Origin: Cystobasidium ongulense
Lineage: Eukaryota > Basidiomycota > Cystobasidiomycetes > Cystobasidiales > Cystobasidiaceae
DNA length: 64,000 nt
Reading direction: 5' to 3'
Assembly: GCA_022835595.1 (NCBI GenBank)
Contig: BQUP01000004.1
Span: 558,001 to 622,000, forward strand
Shown one piece after another: positions 9,601-21,395 of the stretch. A program made the translations under genes and the position numbers. Numbering within the stretch: position 1 is the stretch's first letter; the number at the start of each line of letters is the position of its first letter. The notes below the pieces were generated by a model. It saw only the letters and a list, made by a program, of their open reading frames with translations, had not been told where the DNA came from and made no database searches.

Positions 9601-11074
9601 AGAAGCTGGTGTTCGAGAAGTCATTTCGCGCGTTCTCGCTCCGTGGCTCAACTCTTTCCGCTTCTTCTTGATCCAATGCAAGCTGCTTGAAAAGGAGACT
9701 GGTATCAAGTACCGATACGACCACAACGCTCCCAAGTCCACCAATGTCATGGACCGATGGATCTTGGCTCGATGCCAAAGTTTGATCCAGCTGGTGCATT
9801 CCGAGATGGAAGTCTACCGACTCTACACTGTTGTCCCAAGACTTCTAGATCTCATCGACGAGCTCACGAATTGGTACATTCGATTCAATCGACGTCGTCT
9901 AAAGGGAGAGAGCGGCTCTGAGGAGACTGTTGCAGCTTTGCACAGCATCTTCGAGGCTCTATTGACCTTATGCCGAACTCTTGTGAGGACTCTCTCCAGT
10001 AGGATCTCCTGAAGCATGCTGACGACCTTTAACATTGTAGACATCTTTCACGCCCTTCCTGGCCGAAAACATCTACCAATCTCTACGACCATTCCTGCCT
10101 GAGGAGACCAAAGGTCTAGAGATGGGTGACGATCTGCGCTCTATCCATTTCTTACCCTTCCCAACCGCAAGAAAGGAATATCTAGACCCTGTCATTGAGC
10201 GTCAAGTACAGCGCATGCAGTCTATCATCATACTCGGCCGTGCTCTGCGTGACAAGCACACCTTGCCTATCAAGGTAAGTCTTACCAAGTCACTCTTGCA
10301 ATGGTCGACCTTACTCACTCTTGCTCTGCCTTATAGACTCCACTCAGAGAGATCGTCGTCTTCCACCCCGACCCTGAGTTCCTCGAAGACATTAAGGTCG
10401 TCTCCCAATACATTCAAGAAGAACTCAACGTCAGAGAAGTTCGTCTATCTGACGATGAGGTAGCGTGTGGTGTCAAATGGAAGGTCGATGCCGATTGGCC
10501 AGTTCTAGGCAAGAAGCTCAGGAAAGACTTGCCAAGACTCAAGAAGGCCTTGCCTACTGTCACCTCCGAAGACGTTAAAAAATACGTAGAGACAGGTAGT
10601 ATTACCATCGACGGCATAGAGCTCATCGCAGGCGACCTGACAACTCAACGATATGTTGAATTGCCAGCGAGCGCGGCTGACTCTGAAGACCTGGATGCAG
10701 CTCAGTATTCAAGCGATTCAAACAACGATGTCGTCCTTTTACTCGATACAAAAGTCAGACCCGACTTTGTCAAAGAAGCATACGCGCGTGAAATTTCAAA
10801 TCGTATCAACAAAGCCCGAAAGAGAGCAGGATGCCAAACTACAGACGATATGGAAGTTTACCTCGCTTATGCTGACGAGGAAGGCGCAGAACTGCTCAAT
10901 ATGGTCCTAAGAGACAAGGCCGATGTTCTAGCTCGTACCATCAGACGATTACCTGTTGATGATTCGCAGAGAGACAAGTCTCGTCCTGTTTACTACGTTG
11001 ATCCAGAAGAGCACGAGGAGGAAGTCGGAGGTGCGAAATTCCGCATTGTCCTTCTGGAGCATGGCTCCCAGTAG
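6692..11074 (+). CDS. ILS1: Isoleucyl-tRNA synthetase, cytosolic
   Basis: This enzyme charges tRNA-Ile with isoleucine. The spliced product is about 1,070 residues, normal for the eukaryotic cytosolic form. Class I signatures are all visible: PPFATGLPHYGHLL (HIGH-type motif) assembled from exons near 6881, 6968-6979, 7036-7051 and 7166; the WDxHGL segment near 7375; the editing domain with TTPWTLPSN near 8160; and [15 protein letters not shown] (KMSKS) near 9470-9510. The anticodon-binding domain and a eukaryote-type C-terminal extension follow to the stop at 11072. The gene is rich in introns, including a 16-nt exon at 7036-7051. The junction between the HGL codons (to 7388) and [10 protein letters not shown] (from 7584) does not close with one GT-AG intron. 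No mitochondrial targeting peptide is evident. Confidence 0.95.
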
Positions 11075-11425
11075 ATTCTCACTATATAGGACTTTGTGAA
11101 GGGCTCCCGGTGATTGCAATGTATGGTTACATCAAACGAGGCTGAGTTTGTGCTAGACGAGAAGGCAATAAAAGCGAAGCCGAGATTTGAGAAGCAAAGC
11201 TTGAAACGATTTTTTGCAATTTCCGCTGACTTTGCAGGTAACTCGCCATCTGCATTAACAATAACAATTGAAAGGAAATGATACAGGTGTATTCTATGTA
11301 CTAATTTGCGGGGTAAATGTGTGCGAAAGCGCATGTCACAGAAGGAAAATAAATGTTGCTGTCCCTGAAGGAAAACTCGGGCAGTGGAGCTTTGTGGACA
11401 TCAAGCTCCTTGCAGGTTCGGACTT
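11075..11425. other. Convergent 3' region between IleRS and the zinc transporter
   Basis: About 350 bp between two converging genes, presumably 3' UTRs. AAT/ATAAA-like tracts occur (GGCAATAAAAGC near 11165, GGAAAATAAATG near 11343). Nothing else is recognisable. Confidence 0.4.
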
Positions 11426-12920
11426 TTATGCCCATCGGCCCAACTGAGAGAGAGAAACCTTGTCAGTTTTCTGATGCTCTTTGCGCGGATGATAGCCAAA
11501 TTAGTACTCACCAAAGACATAATTGCAGCTCCGAGCATTGTCATTCCGAGAGCGAATGCGACCTTTTTATTTGATGCTTTGCGCATGTTTTCGTTGAATC
11601 TGAAAAGACAAACGCAAGTTAGAGGTCAGCCTGTGTTCTACAAGTAACACAATCGGCGAAGTAGAACTGCACTTACAGGAACTCGTGGGCTAGAAGTTCG
11701 ACTAGACCAGTATAAAGCAGGATACCGGCTGAGATAGCATCGAGGATACCTGATACGATACTGGCGGTAACGCTTTCAGGGCTGTATGTATTTCTTACAC
11801 CCAAGCCAATTGCCATTCCGATAGGTGTGCAAAAAGCATACACCACTCCAGCTGTATAGGGCACCCAGTTCAATCTTGGTGGAAGAGGTAGGAAAGCAAG
11901 CCGTGTACCTAAACCTAGACCTTCGAACATTTGATGAAAGATGATAACGACCAATAATGTATCAAGTTCGTCCGTGACGGCTAAAGTAAGACCGATAATA
12001 ACTGAGTGAACCACGACACCAAATTCGAGTATTCCGACTCCGATTATTTGAGCTGCTACTTCGTGGGATGGGACAAAGCTAGCAGACTCGACATCGACTT
12101 GGTTTTCCGAGTCGACCTCTTTTTTGTGTTCTAGATTTTGTCCCGTAGGTAAGAGGTGCTCTTCTCCGTGGCCTGAGTGGCTGTGACTGTGACCATGCTC
12201 GGCGTGCCTGTCGTGGTTGGCTGCGCGTTCGGGTCCCTATTATAATGGACCTCCCATATCAGCTAGGTCTCCAGAATAAAACAGAGTGTACGAGAGCTTA
12301 CGTGAGCTACGGTAGGTCCATGAGTGTCGTGCGAGATACCCAGTTTATCCATGTAAGAGGTTCCGAGGCGGTGAGCGATAAGTTCGAGGGTGAAGATCCC
12401 GAAAACAGACATCATAGCTGGGTGAACGAACACGAGCGTTAGATGGTAGGGCGGAAAAGCAGTTCCTATTGCGCAGCCAGCACCTACCAATTGCCAATGC
12501 CCAAGGATAGACGGTCCAAGTACCAGTCAGACAAGGGTTGCCTAGCGCTTCCAGTGCAGGGTCCAGTAGATGTATGAACGCGGTTGCAATAATACTGCGG
12601 GATGAACAGATCAGTATTGCCTTCCTAAAATCCTTGTCTTGGAGTGTAATCTACTCACACGCCAGAGCCGAAATAACGGCAAAACTCGAAGATGATGGGA
12701 GGGATAGAAAGGCGAGGAGCTCGTTTAGCTACGATGGGGAAGAGTGTTCCGAGTGTTGATGTCTGTGGCTGCATGTCAGCTTTGATTTTGCGAGCATGAA
12801 AGAGAAGGTCCAGGCACGTACAGCTAGGATGATGAATAGGCCACCTAGCCGGAGCCCGAAAGAGCCGTTGTACGTCGACTCGACAACGCACGAGTCCACG
12901 TCTGCGCCAGCGTCTGCCAT
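11426..12920 (-). CDS. ZIP-family plasma-membrane zinc transporter (Zrt1/Zrt2 type)
   Basis: Imports zinc, probably across the plasma membrane. Several exons read from ATG at 12920 to TAA at 11426, about 390 residues with eight expected helices. The fungal ZIP layout is clear: N-terminal Cys-containing segment (DVDSCVVES), helices 1-3 with RYFGSGVIIATAFIHLLDPA, a long cytosolic loop rich in histidine (HDRHAEHGHSHSHSGHGEEH near 12165-12225), then the helix-4 metal site HSVIIGLTLAV and helix-5 site HQMFEGLGLGTR, and the C-terminus MSLVGRWA joined by a last short intron. His, Asp and Glu ligands expected of the family are present. The promoter carries a 13-bp direct repeat about 315 bp upstream. 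Substrate could include iron, but the Zrt1/2-like C-terminal half favours zinc. Confidence 0.92.
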
Positions 12921-13236
12921 GGTTTCAGAGTGAAGAAGCTCTGTTGGAGTGTGTCCCTATGCGAGTCGATGGAGCTCTCTTCCCGTCTCTTGTCCTCGTC
13001 GATGCTCTGTAGCCTGTGCAAATTGGAGTTGATCGAGGCGAAGCTTGACGCCGATGAAGCCTGACTGCGCCTTGACGGGGATGCGAGCAGTTGGAGAGGT
13101 TCTGTGTGCAGTAAATGCAACGAGGAGAGAGAGAGTGTGTGCGTGTTTATATAGCTGTCCTATCCACGCCCGACAGAAAGCACGGCCGACTTCCTCGCTC
13201 ACTCACCCGCTTGGTTGCAACCCTCCCGGTTATCAG

Positions 13237-13279
13237 GACCCGACAGGTTATGCGCACATTGGTCCCGACCCGACAGGTT
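13237..13279. promoter_or_regulatory. 13-bp direct repeat upstream of the zinc transporter
   Basis: GACCCGACAGGTT occurs at 13237-13249 and again at 13267-13279, exactly 30 bp apart and about 320-360 bp upstream of the zinc-transporter start. Spaced direct repeats of this kind suggest a transcription-factor site. They do not match the ACCTTNAAGGT zinc-responsive element of yeast, and no factor can be named. Confidence 0.35.
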
Positions 13280-13429
13280 GCAGGGCTAATTATACTGCAG
13301 ACACGCGATAGAGACGATGCGAAGACTGCAACGAGCATACTGTAGTACGCACTGCAAGGACAGTGTGGGATATAGGAATCAACCAAGGTCGCACTTTCCT
13401 ACTCCCAACGCATCGGGGAACGGCCATTA

Positions 13430-13900
13430 TGGGTGATTCGGCAGGACCGTCCCTGCATTCCAGCTCAAACACTCAGTCGTCCAGTGACTACCGTAGTTAC
13501 CGCGATATTCTCTATCCCGCATTGTCGCTGGAAGAGTATAATCAGAAGCTCCCAAAATAGCTATCAAAGGTGAACACCGACGGAAATCTTTTCTTTTTTG
13601 AAAGATCCGCTTCACTCACGTAGATACCCCTGGGGTCAAGAAAGACATCTACAGCGCGGAGCAGTAGTATGTTTATGGTCACCAGCATGTGATCTTTCCA
13701 GACTTATTCCGAGGAGAGAAAGGTCCTCTTATCGACGTGGTGAAAGGCTCATCAAATTTTTCGTCACTGGACTACTCGTCAGTTAATTGCGACCGAGCAG
13801 CGAGTGTCGTATATGCATACAGTAATACGTCAACAGTCTCGAGTGGCACTCGAGCCCAGGAAGGTAGATCATCTCGTCTTTACATGATATAGCAGAGAGT
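13430..13900 (+). other. Unrecognised possible small gene or gene remnant
   Basis: An ATG at 13430 opens a 42-residue frame (ending EEYNQKLPK before TAG at 13558) that is Ser-rich with SSDYRSYRDILYPALSLEE. After about 110 bp another frame at 13620-13890 reads with some protein-like character (HVIFPDLFRGEKGPLIDVV). They might be exons of one short gene, but I could not join them with convincing splice sites and recognise no domain. It may equally be a decayed gene or chance. Confidence 0.2.
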
Positions 13901-14226
13901 TTGCGTTATCGAAGCTGGCCCATTTGGGAACTGCAAGCCCAGTGTCGCAGTCGAAAAGATCTCGATGACCTTGGTCTACTTTGTGGACGCATTATTGAGG
14001 CCATCATATGATTGCTGGGGTGCCTCTTTGATATCGTGAGCTGCTGCTGAGTACCGACCATGTCATAATTCCCCTACTGGCTTTCCGAAAGAGTCGCCGA
14101 TTAGAGACGAAGAATCTTTACCTTAAACAACGACAACAAAAGCACTTATGTCATTAAGAGAAGACTTGAAGTATTGATACATTTTCAAGAAAACTAAGAG
14201 CTTGTTGCCAATTCGACGGACCGACT
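13901..14226. other. Intergenic, no gene seen
   Basis: Between the doubtful small frame above and the 3' end of SNU23. The part from 14100 is A-rich and is probably the SNU23 3' UTR. No feature recognised. Confidence 0.4.
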
Positions 14227-15017
14227 TCAGTCGAAGTTGGAGAAACCCATCATAGCCATCATATCAGGATCTGCATTTTCCTGATCTGTTTTTCTCTTCT
14301 CTTCTTCTAAAGCTTGTTTTTCGAGTTTCTTTTTCTCTCTCTTTGCTTCTTTTTCAGTCTGCTCAAGATCTTTAATCTCTTTCAAACGTTGTTCGAAATC
14401 ATATTTTTTAGCATCCATTTCTTTACGTGATCTTTCTCGTAGCTCTGTTATTTTAGCTTGTACTTCTTCTAATGTTGATCTTGCTACTTTCGTTTTCTGT
14501 CCGAGCTTTCGCAAGTCTGAAGTTGAAGATGGTGTAGGGTTGCATCGTCAGTGACAAGACTTGCTGATCAGATGGGCAACCCCAGCTATAACGACTTACG
14601 ATATCGACCATTCACATGACCGAGATACGAAGCACTATCTTTGAATGTCCATTTACAAGTCGTACACGAGAAACCAGGTCTCCCACTTGCGACAATAATA
14701 GTCCTGCCCGAGTTCTTGTCTAGATTCAATGGCTCTTCTCTCGCTTCCAACAGTTTCGTCGCTTTGGGGAGTTCCTCACGCCGCCGCACTTTCTTGCCTG
14801 TTGTTCACGCAATGCATTCAGCCAGCATGTTCTCCAGATACGAGTATGATATCAGACGTACCGCTCTTCAAGGCTTCAGCACGCTCTTTTCCGCGCTCTC
14901 TGGCCTCTGCATCCTTCTCTCTGGCCTGCTTGGCATACTCCTCCTTGTCCCATGTTTTGCGCTCTTTGCCAGTCGACGTTGACGCACCGCCGTACGCTGA
15001 CTCTTTGTTCGCACTCA
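14227..15017 (-). CDS. SNU23: Matrin-type zinc-finger splicing factor Snu23/ZMAT2
   Basis: Component of the U4/U6.U5 tri-snRNP and spliceosomal B complex, acting near the 5' splice site in the nucleus. Three exons from ATG at 15017 give about 210 residues, close to the family length. The N-terminal RKTWDKEEYAKQAREK block is characteristic. The C2H2 matrin finger reads CTTCKWTFKDSASYLGHVNG; its last His is completed across the second intron (TAT C|AC, giving NGRYH). The C-terminal half is a long Lys/Glu-rich coiled coil (ARSTLEEVQAKITELRER onward) ending in the family signature MMAMMGFSNFD. It shares strand with the NECAP gene, whose stop lies about 370 bp upstream of its start. Confidence 0.9.
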
Positions 15018-15386
15018 TGCCAGTCGAGTTGCAGTGTGGAAGAGAAGGGTACTCTACGTCCGTCGGCACTAAGCGCAAGCAGTAACGTGATCGAATCGGC
15101 TCGGGCTTCATACAACCCTTCCAAAGGCAGCCTGTAGACATCCGAGGTACACAGCTGGTATCCGCCAGACTGCACCTGCCTGCCATGTACGAAGGGACTC
15201 AGGACGTTCAACAGGCTAAGTGGACAATGTGGTCGCCACCATCTGTCAAGTCTCGAACAGCTTCCAGGCTTTACGGTTCAACTACAAGGAACGATTGGGA
15301 AGCATGTGGTCTACTAGTGTCTGTCACTCGTTTCGCGGAGGTAGACCATTCAAGGCACATTTTCAGTTTCGAAACACGTGGTCATC
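15018..15386. other. Promoter of SNU23 and 3' flank of NECAP
   Basis: About 370 bp between two genes on the minus strand. Plus-strand open frames across it have no recognisable content. No repeat or RNA gene seen. Confidence 0.4.
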
Positions 15387-16346
15387 TCACCGCTTCCTTG
15401 ATGAAGGTGGAGGTGCAAGCAAGGGTATAGGTCCACCGGACTGTTGTGCACCTGCGGTCTTCCTTGACGGCGCTCCTACTCCTCCTAATTTGACTGATAT
15501 TGTTTGGCCCTCCTTGAGAGAAAAGTCGTATTTAGGAGCTGATGGCGCACTCGACGAAGCGTTGTTGTCCGATTCTGCAGGATCGCTCTTTGGTGCACGT
15601 TGTCGCCTGATATAAGGATAGTCAGTGAAGCAACCATCCGAGTAGACTGAATCCCAGCAAACCCCTACTTTTGCCAGTCCTGCAAAGCTACTTGATAGTC
15701 GAAGGCTTCGCCACGATCCTGGAAACCCATCCCAAGGTAGGCGTGCTTTCCAGTATTTATATCCACGATCTTTAGTACGAAGTAGCGGGATGAGTCTAGG
15801 ACTGCTTCTACGGCTTTGCCTGACTTGTCATACGGGCACTGTGCAAACAGTTCACCTGAAGGGTTGAAAGGAGCACGTGGGTCATCTATCTGCGCCCCTT
15901 CAAGGGAACACCAGATATGCGTGGATTACCTACCCGTATTGCTATCTTCTAGCCTAACGACTGCTCGACTGGATTCGCCTTTTGTGTATTCCATAACGCG
16001 ACAGCGGCCTATAGGTATCCAATGAGCTCTAACATCAGAACGTGTTCGCTGGAGACCGTTGGCAGCAGTTCAGCGGCTGACCTTTCCAGATAAAAGCTTC
16101 CATATCTCCCTGTTTCGCAAATACATTGACATTAGTCTCATAGACTGACTTAGATATAGAGGACGTGCATACCCATTCGCCTGCGCGATAGCCCGCTGTA
16201 GAGGTACGTGGCGGCAGGCGGTACACATAGCATTCGCGAGCCACAAAGAGGACAGACTCGTATTCTTCCTCTTCCTGTGGCTTTCCTGAAGCTACTTTGC
16301 TGGTGCTGCTGCTTGCTGGGGCAACATCGCCGAAAAGGTCGTCCAT
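15387..16346 (-). CDS. NECAP-like adaptin-ear-binding coat protein
   Basis: Endocytic accessory protein that binds the AP-2 alpha ear on clathrin-coated vesicles. From ATG at 16346 ([10 protein letters not shown]) several exons give roughly 235 residues. The PH-like NECAP domain is clear: [19 protein letters not shown], then [75 protein letters not shown] and [15 protein letters not shown], all in the expected order. A variable tail follows with [18 protein letters not shown], the conserved motif after the domain, and a Pro/Ser-rich end (TGA at 15387). It starts 183 bp from the divergent PI 4-kinase gene, so the two may share a promoter. Confidence 0.9.
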
Positions 16347-16529
16347 CTTCACGCGTATGCTCGGTTGTAGTTGATCGAAAACAGAGAAGAGGTCGTCAAT
16401 TTGATGGACCGTCCTACGACTCTTTCACACAACTAACATTCAAGACCCGGTCTACAGAAGCCTTGCACCTCACCTCTGCTATGCTACAGCAACTCGAAGG
16501 TCCTGGCTAGGTCGACACGCGACATCACC
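16347..16529. promoter_or_regulatory. Short divergent promoter, NECAP (-) / PI 4-kinase (+)
   Basis: Only 183 bp separate the two start codons. Both products act in membrane trafficking (coat adaptor and PI4P synthesis). Joint control is an inference from the spacing; no defined motif was recognised. Confidence 0.4.
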
Positions 16530-19246
16530 ATGTCAAGACCGCGGGGCAGTGGCTATGAAGCCTTGCCAGCTCACGATGAGCTCGAAGAAGAGCTGGAGGA
16601 GGGCGGATCTCAAGACAATGACCTGCCGTCGGCTATACATCTACCTCAGCATCAGTCCCGCGCTGTTTCAGGCAGCGCTGCTCGTCGGGACCGATCGCGT
16701 TCGTTGAGTACATCAGTCCTCAGCATAGATGCCACTGCACTCGACGCAAAGCTATCTCAATGGCGCAATGCTCTGAAGAAGAAGTTTGCAAAGAAGCAGT
16801 GTGAGCTAGAGTCTCGACTTAGGCTGCTCGAGGCAATCTTGTGTTGGCCTACCGCCCGACCAAATGACAACCTTATGCTGATATGCTGCCTGATTTCACA
16901 GCTGAAAAGCAAATACGAGAGCTAGACAAACCATACGAGATTCTAGCTAGTGTCTTTGGACCCTCTGGCAAGCATGCGGACGCTCTGTCTAAGCGTCCAA
17001 TCAAAACATTGGATGACAGCCCCGAGCCTTACACACATGCACAATTCCAAGCAGTTGCAGAGGATGTCAAAGCTGCAATACGACAGGGCATACAGCCAAA
17101 GCTCAACAAAGCTGGTAGTAGTGGAAGTTACTTTGCTCGGTCTACCAGTGGGAAGACTGTTGGCATTTTCAAGCCCAAAGGTGAGCCTATCTTAGAATAT
17201 CCAGCAATGTGTCTGACCTAATTTCCACGGCAGACGAAGAACCATACGGTTCATTGAATCCAAAATGGACGAAATGGTTTCATCGAAACTTCCTGTCTAT
17301 CTTTGTCGGATTCGGCAGAGCCTGTCTGCTACCCAACTTCAGTTATCTCTCCGAAGCCGGGGCTGCCCTTCTATCAGATAAACTCCTGCTTTACATCGTT
17401 CCTCCGACAGAGCTCGTCTCTCTATCTTCCCCTTCCTTCTTCTACGACTATGTCGACCGACGAGCGTATCAACGCAAAGACCGTCCGCTACCTGAGAAAG
17501 TCGGCAGCTTCCAGCTCTTTATGATGGGCTACAAAGACGCCGGCGACTTTTTGAAGGAGCACCCTTGGCCTGGGAGACCGACTAGAGACACACTTGGTCT
17601 CGAAGGCAACCCCGCTCATCGCGAAAAGAAACGCAACTGGACACGCAATTGTCGATTACTTTGCGGGCGGGCTGGAGTGGATGACGAAGATGAGAATGAG
17701 GACAGTGATGACGGCTACTACCAAGACACACAAACACCGGGACGATCAACCCCAAATTATCCGTCACTTTCGTCATCATCGTTTACATGGACGCAAGACT
17801 TGATGACAGACTTCCGGCTAGAACTAGTAAGAGCCCCTTCTTCAACTTGGATTGCCGAGTCTGACCAATGATGTGCCCTTCTCAGGAGAAACTCGTCATT
17901 CTTGATGTGCTGATGCGAAACACAGATAGAGGCCTAGACAAGTAGGTATACAATCCACCTGAAACAGCGCTCATGCTGATGAAGCCATTCTTTCGTCAGC
18001 TTTATGGTGAAGATCTGCTCAGGAGACTGTCGCCAACAGCCAGGTTCCTCGAGCAAAGAAGGCGACCCCACCAAACTTGCGCATACCATGCAGCCTAAAG
18101 CGATGGAAGCGCTCAGCTTGAATGCTCAACAGAACGATCAACCCTATACATCTAAACCACATGTACACCTCGCAGCTATAGACAACAGTCTCAGTTGGCC
18201 CGTGTATCATCCAAACAGCTGGAGATCATACTCTTATGGCTGGCTGTACCTCCCATCCTCTCTTATTGGCCATCCCTTTACTCAACAGACACGTGATCAT
18301 TTTCTCTCGCTGCTTTCCGATACCAAATGGTGGAGCCAAACGGTATTCGAATTAAAAGAACTATTCTCGCAAGATCCAGACTTTAGCGAACGCATGTTCA
18401 AGAAACAAATTGCTGTCTTCAAAGGCCAAGCGTACAACGTGGTTCAAAGTCTAAGAAATCTGGATGAAGGCCCTCTGGAGCTGTGCCGTCGACGGACATG
18501 CATCGTTCATGACGATGAGATTACCATTGCGGATGACGAAATCACATCGGAAATACTGCATGCAACGTATCAAGCGCACTCGAACGAGGCACCTGAGCTT
18601 ACTACAGCCAATATCGATGTCGAGTATGGACGTTCTCCGGAATATGGCAGAGATCTTTCAGCAAGCGTTGATGCCCTGATAGGCCCACTAAAGCGAGCGA
18701 GCAGTGACTTTAGCAGAACTCGAAGACCAGGATATGACCGTTCATCAACGGCTGTAAGCCAGCGCAAACGTCCCATACCCGTGGCTCAGCGGCTTGACCT
18801 GAATAAAACCGTCATCGGTGGCGCGTCTGGTTTTGCGCTGATGGAACACATGGAAAGGGTCGAGCGACGTGAACAAGACGCGCTCAGCGATAAAGCTGTC
18901 AGCGTGCATAACAATGCCGATGATGACGAAGAAGCCAATCAGATGGAGTATGGACGAGCTAGAAGACAGAACTCCCGACGGGAAGCAGCGAGTCTTGATC
19001 TAGGTCGAGGGGGAACACCAACACGCACAAGAAGCCGCGAAGCCAGTGAAACCAGTATGCCTCGTCGAAATACGTTAGACATCAGCATTTCGGCTCGATC
19101 AATGGCGGTGGGACCTCCCAAGACTAAGACTGTGATTGTAGAGGTGAGAATATTCCGCAATTTTATAACTCCTTTTCGTGACTGATGTATATCCTCCTCA
19201 GCGCGTGGAAGAGACGAATGCCCGGCCTTTCTTCAATAAATTCTAG
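16530..19246 (+). CDS. LSB6: Type II phosphatidylinositol 4-kinase (Lsb6-like)
   Basis: Phosphorylates phosphatidylinositol to PI4P on vacuole, endosome and plasma membranes. Several exons from ATG at 16530 to TAG at 19244, about 770 residues. The N-terminus is acidic and Ser-rich. The catalytic region starts with [28 protein letters not shown] (nucleotide loop and conserved Lys), then NPKWTKWFHRN and CLLPNFSYLSEA, the second half of a type II kinase N-lobe with an unpalmitoylated-looking CL segment, LVILDVLMRNTDRGLDN (catalytic RNTDRG.DN motif, Asn codon split by an intron at 17943) and AAIDNSLSWPVYHP (metal-binding Asp). WRSYSYGWLYLPSSLIG and the QTRDHFL block confirm the family. An acidic insert (DDEDENEDSDD) lies mid-domain, as in other fungi. 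The last exon is short (ending ARPFFNKF). Confidence 0.92.
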
Positions 19247-19435
19247 AGGGATGCGTAGTATTGATATGAATATGTGTTGTTGTAGTGATATATAGAACCA
19301 GCCACGCGCAACGCTTTTCGGATTGGAGTATAGCAAACCTCATTATTTGTCAAATTAGATACATCATCGACGACTCTCAGCAGTGAACAAATGATAGCAC
19401 ATCATTCTCTACAACGCAGCTTCCACAGTCTCCGT

Positions 19436-21060
19436 CTATTGGCCTTGTTCAAAATCGTTCATCAAATCACTGCCTGTTTGGCGACAAACACTAGAGTCAG
19501 CCCGAACTCTGGTTTTGGTCAGGCAGACAAACAGAATTGCTACGTACCAGACTCTAGCAGGAAGTTTGCAGCCAATTCTTCGTTCTTGTCACAGGCGAAG
19601 TACGCTTGCAGAACAATATCTCGTGGGAAACCCATGCCTTGCAGTCTCTCGATGGCGTCTCGCTCGGCCTCTGTCACTTGTATAGGGACGCCACCACCCT
19701 GGTGACCGCCCTCTTCATCGTCTTCGTCCATTGCACCGAGCTCGACGTCCGAACCCTCAGTCAAAAATTGCATGAATGCTTGCTGGTTTCTGCTGATAAG
19801 GTTGAAGAGATCTCGATTCGATGCAGCGAGGGACTCGAGGAAGGGCTGGAGAAGGGCTGGATTCGACTGCACAAGTTGGCGGAGCTGTCCCATCATTGGG
19901 TCGTTTCTGATGCGCTCGATTTCAGCCGCGTCACCGCCAGCACCTCTGCCAGCACCGGTAGGTGTGGCAGGTCCGCCAGCTTGACCTTGTTGGGCTGCTT
20001 GTTGAGCAGCTGCGAAAAGATTTTGGGGGGCACGGGCTGGAGCAGCCGGGGTTGATGGCTGTTGACTCTGTTGCTGGGGTGTTTGTGCGACCGCAGAAGC
20101 GTTGTTTCCAGCTTCTGGTCCACCTTGTGGCGGACCTTGTGACAGAAGATGTTCGGGGATGCCCTAGGATAGAGTACTTTAGCTCGCGTTACTACATACA
20201 ATTTGGCGAGTCCCTTACATCCATGAGGTATTCGATAGCCCGGTCCGGGTTATTGTATGCAGCGCGGAGTGCGCGCATGACCTGCTCGCGCTCGAAGCCC
20301 ATTGCCATCATCTCGTTGACAGCGCTTTGCAGGGCTGAACCGGTAACGAAGGCGGGGTCGTTCGATACAGCTGCAGCAGGGGTAGCTGGAACTTCGGTTG
20401 ACGCTGTATTGTCTGTTGTGGCAGCGGCAGCGGCGGGTGCAGCCTCTGGTGCAGGCGCAGCTGCTGGAGCCGAAGGGGCTGCTGGAGTTTCGGTCACAGC
20501 GGCGGTTTGAGCAGCGGGCACACTCGCTGAGGTTGACGCGGATGCAGCTGGTGCAGCTTTAGGCTGTGGATGAGGCTGCTGTCAGTTGCTGTGCCCTGAT
20601 GGCCGGTCATGTTTGTATAGCGATGCAATCTTACCTTGCTGACCATGACAACGATAAAGTCCTTGCCTTCCTTGAAGTTGAGGCTCTCTACTGTCTTGTC
20701 ATCTGACAGAATCTTGCCTGTACATCAGAATATCCAAGTAAGCTTGCATTGTCCACATTGATCGTGTGATGTGGAAGGCCTGTCTCGCAAGAACCTACCT
20801 GAGAAGATGAGTTTCTGATTCTCGACTGCAAATTGCTGAGCCTCTGCTATCTTCTTCTTCACATCTAGAATCTGTGGGCATGCGCGAGAGACATATGGTC
20901 AGTACTTGCTGCAATCTGCGCTTGTCGCGATTGCCAGAGCTGGCAATACTGGAAGACCTGGCCGCGTCATGGCGGAGGGCGCAGAGACACTCACAGTCTC
21001 GCTAGGCTCGGCATTCAGCACGAACTGCTTTTGTTGCAGTGTCTTTAGTGTAAGCTTCAT
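19436..21060 (-). CDS. RAD23: UV excision repair / ubiquitin shuttle protein Rad23
   Basis: Delivers ubiquitinated proteins to the proteasome and stabilises the Rad4/XPC damage sensor in nucleotide excision repair. From ATG at 21060 the order is: ubiquitin-like domain (MKLTLKTLQQKQFVLNAEPS ... LIFSGKILSDDKTVESL), an Ala/Pro-rich linker with long Ala runs, first UBA domain (MMAMGFEREQVMRALRAAYN near 20250-20320), a Gln/Pro linker, the XPC-binding domain (MMGQLRQLVQSNPALLQPFL near 19840-19895) and the C-terminal UBA (ERLQGMGFPRDIVLQAYFAC). A final intron leads to the short tail SDLMNDFEQGQ and TAG at 19436. Total about 400 residues, as expected. It converges on the PI 4-kinase gene with only about 190 bp between stops. 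Confidence 0.95.
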
Positions 21061-21395
21061 CTTCGTTTGTTCCGTAGGTTTGATTTGTTGGAAGCAAAAA
21101 GAGGCTCGTTGGACAACTGCAGCAGCAACACCTCGTCGCCACCAACAATCTCGATATGTAAGATGGCGACATCAACGATAGCAGCAGCATCGAAGATTAT
21201 AGGAGCTGTCGCACACCTGAACAATTAGCGAACGATACGGTTGGGGTCTGGCCTCATTGCTACCCTTACCGGTATAAATACCTGGTGGCGGGCATTACGC
21301 TGTATGCAATGTGCAATGTAAATAAAGATTTACCCAATGATTGTAAATACCCAACAGCTACAGTAAGAAACGTGATCAAGATATGCTGAGACTAT
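21061..21395. other. RAD23 promoter and CYB2 3' flank
   Basis: About 335 bp between two minus-strand genes. Contains TATAAATA near 21273 on the plus strand (TTTATA on minus). No gene or repeat recognised. Confidence 0.35.
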
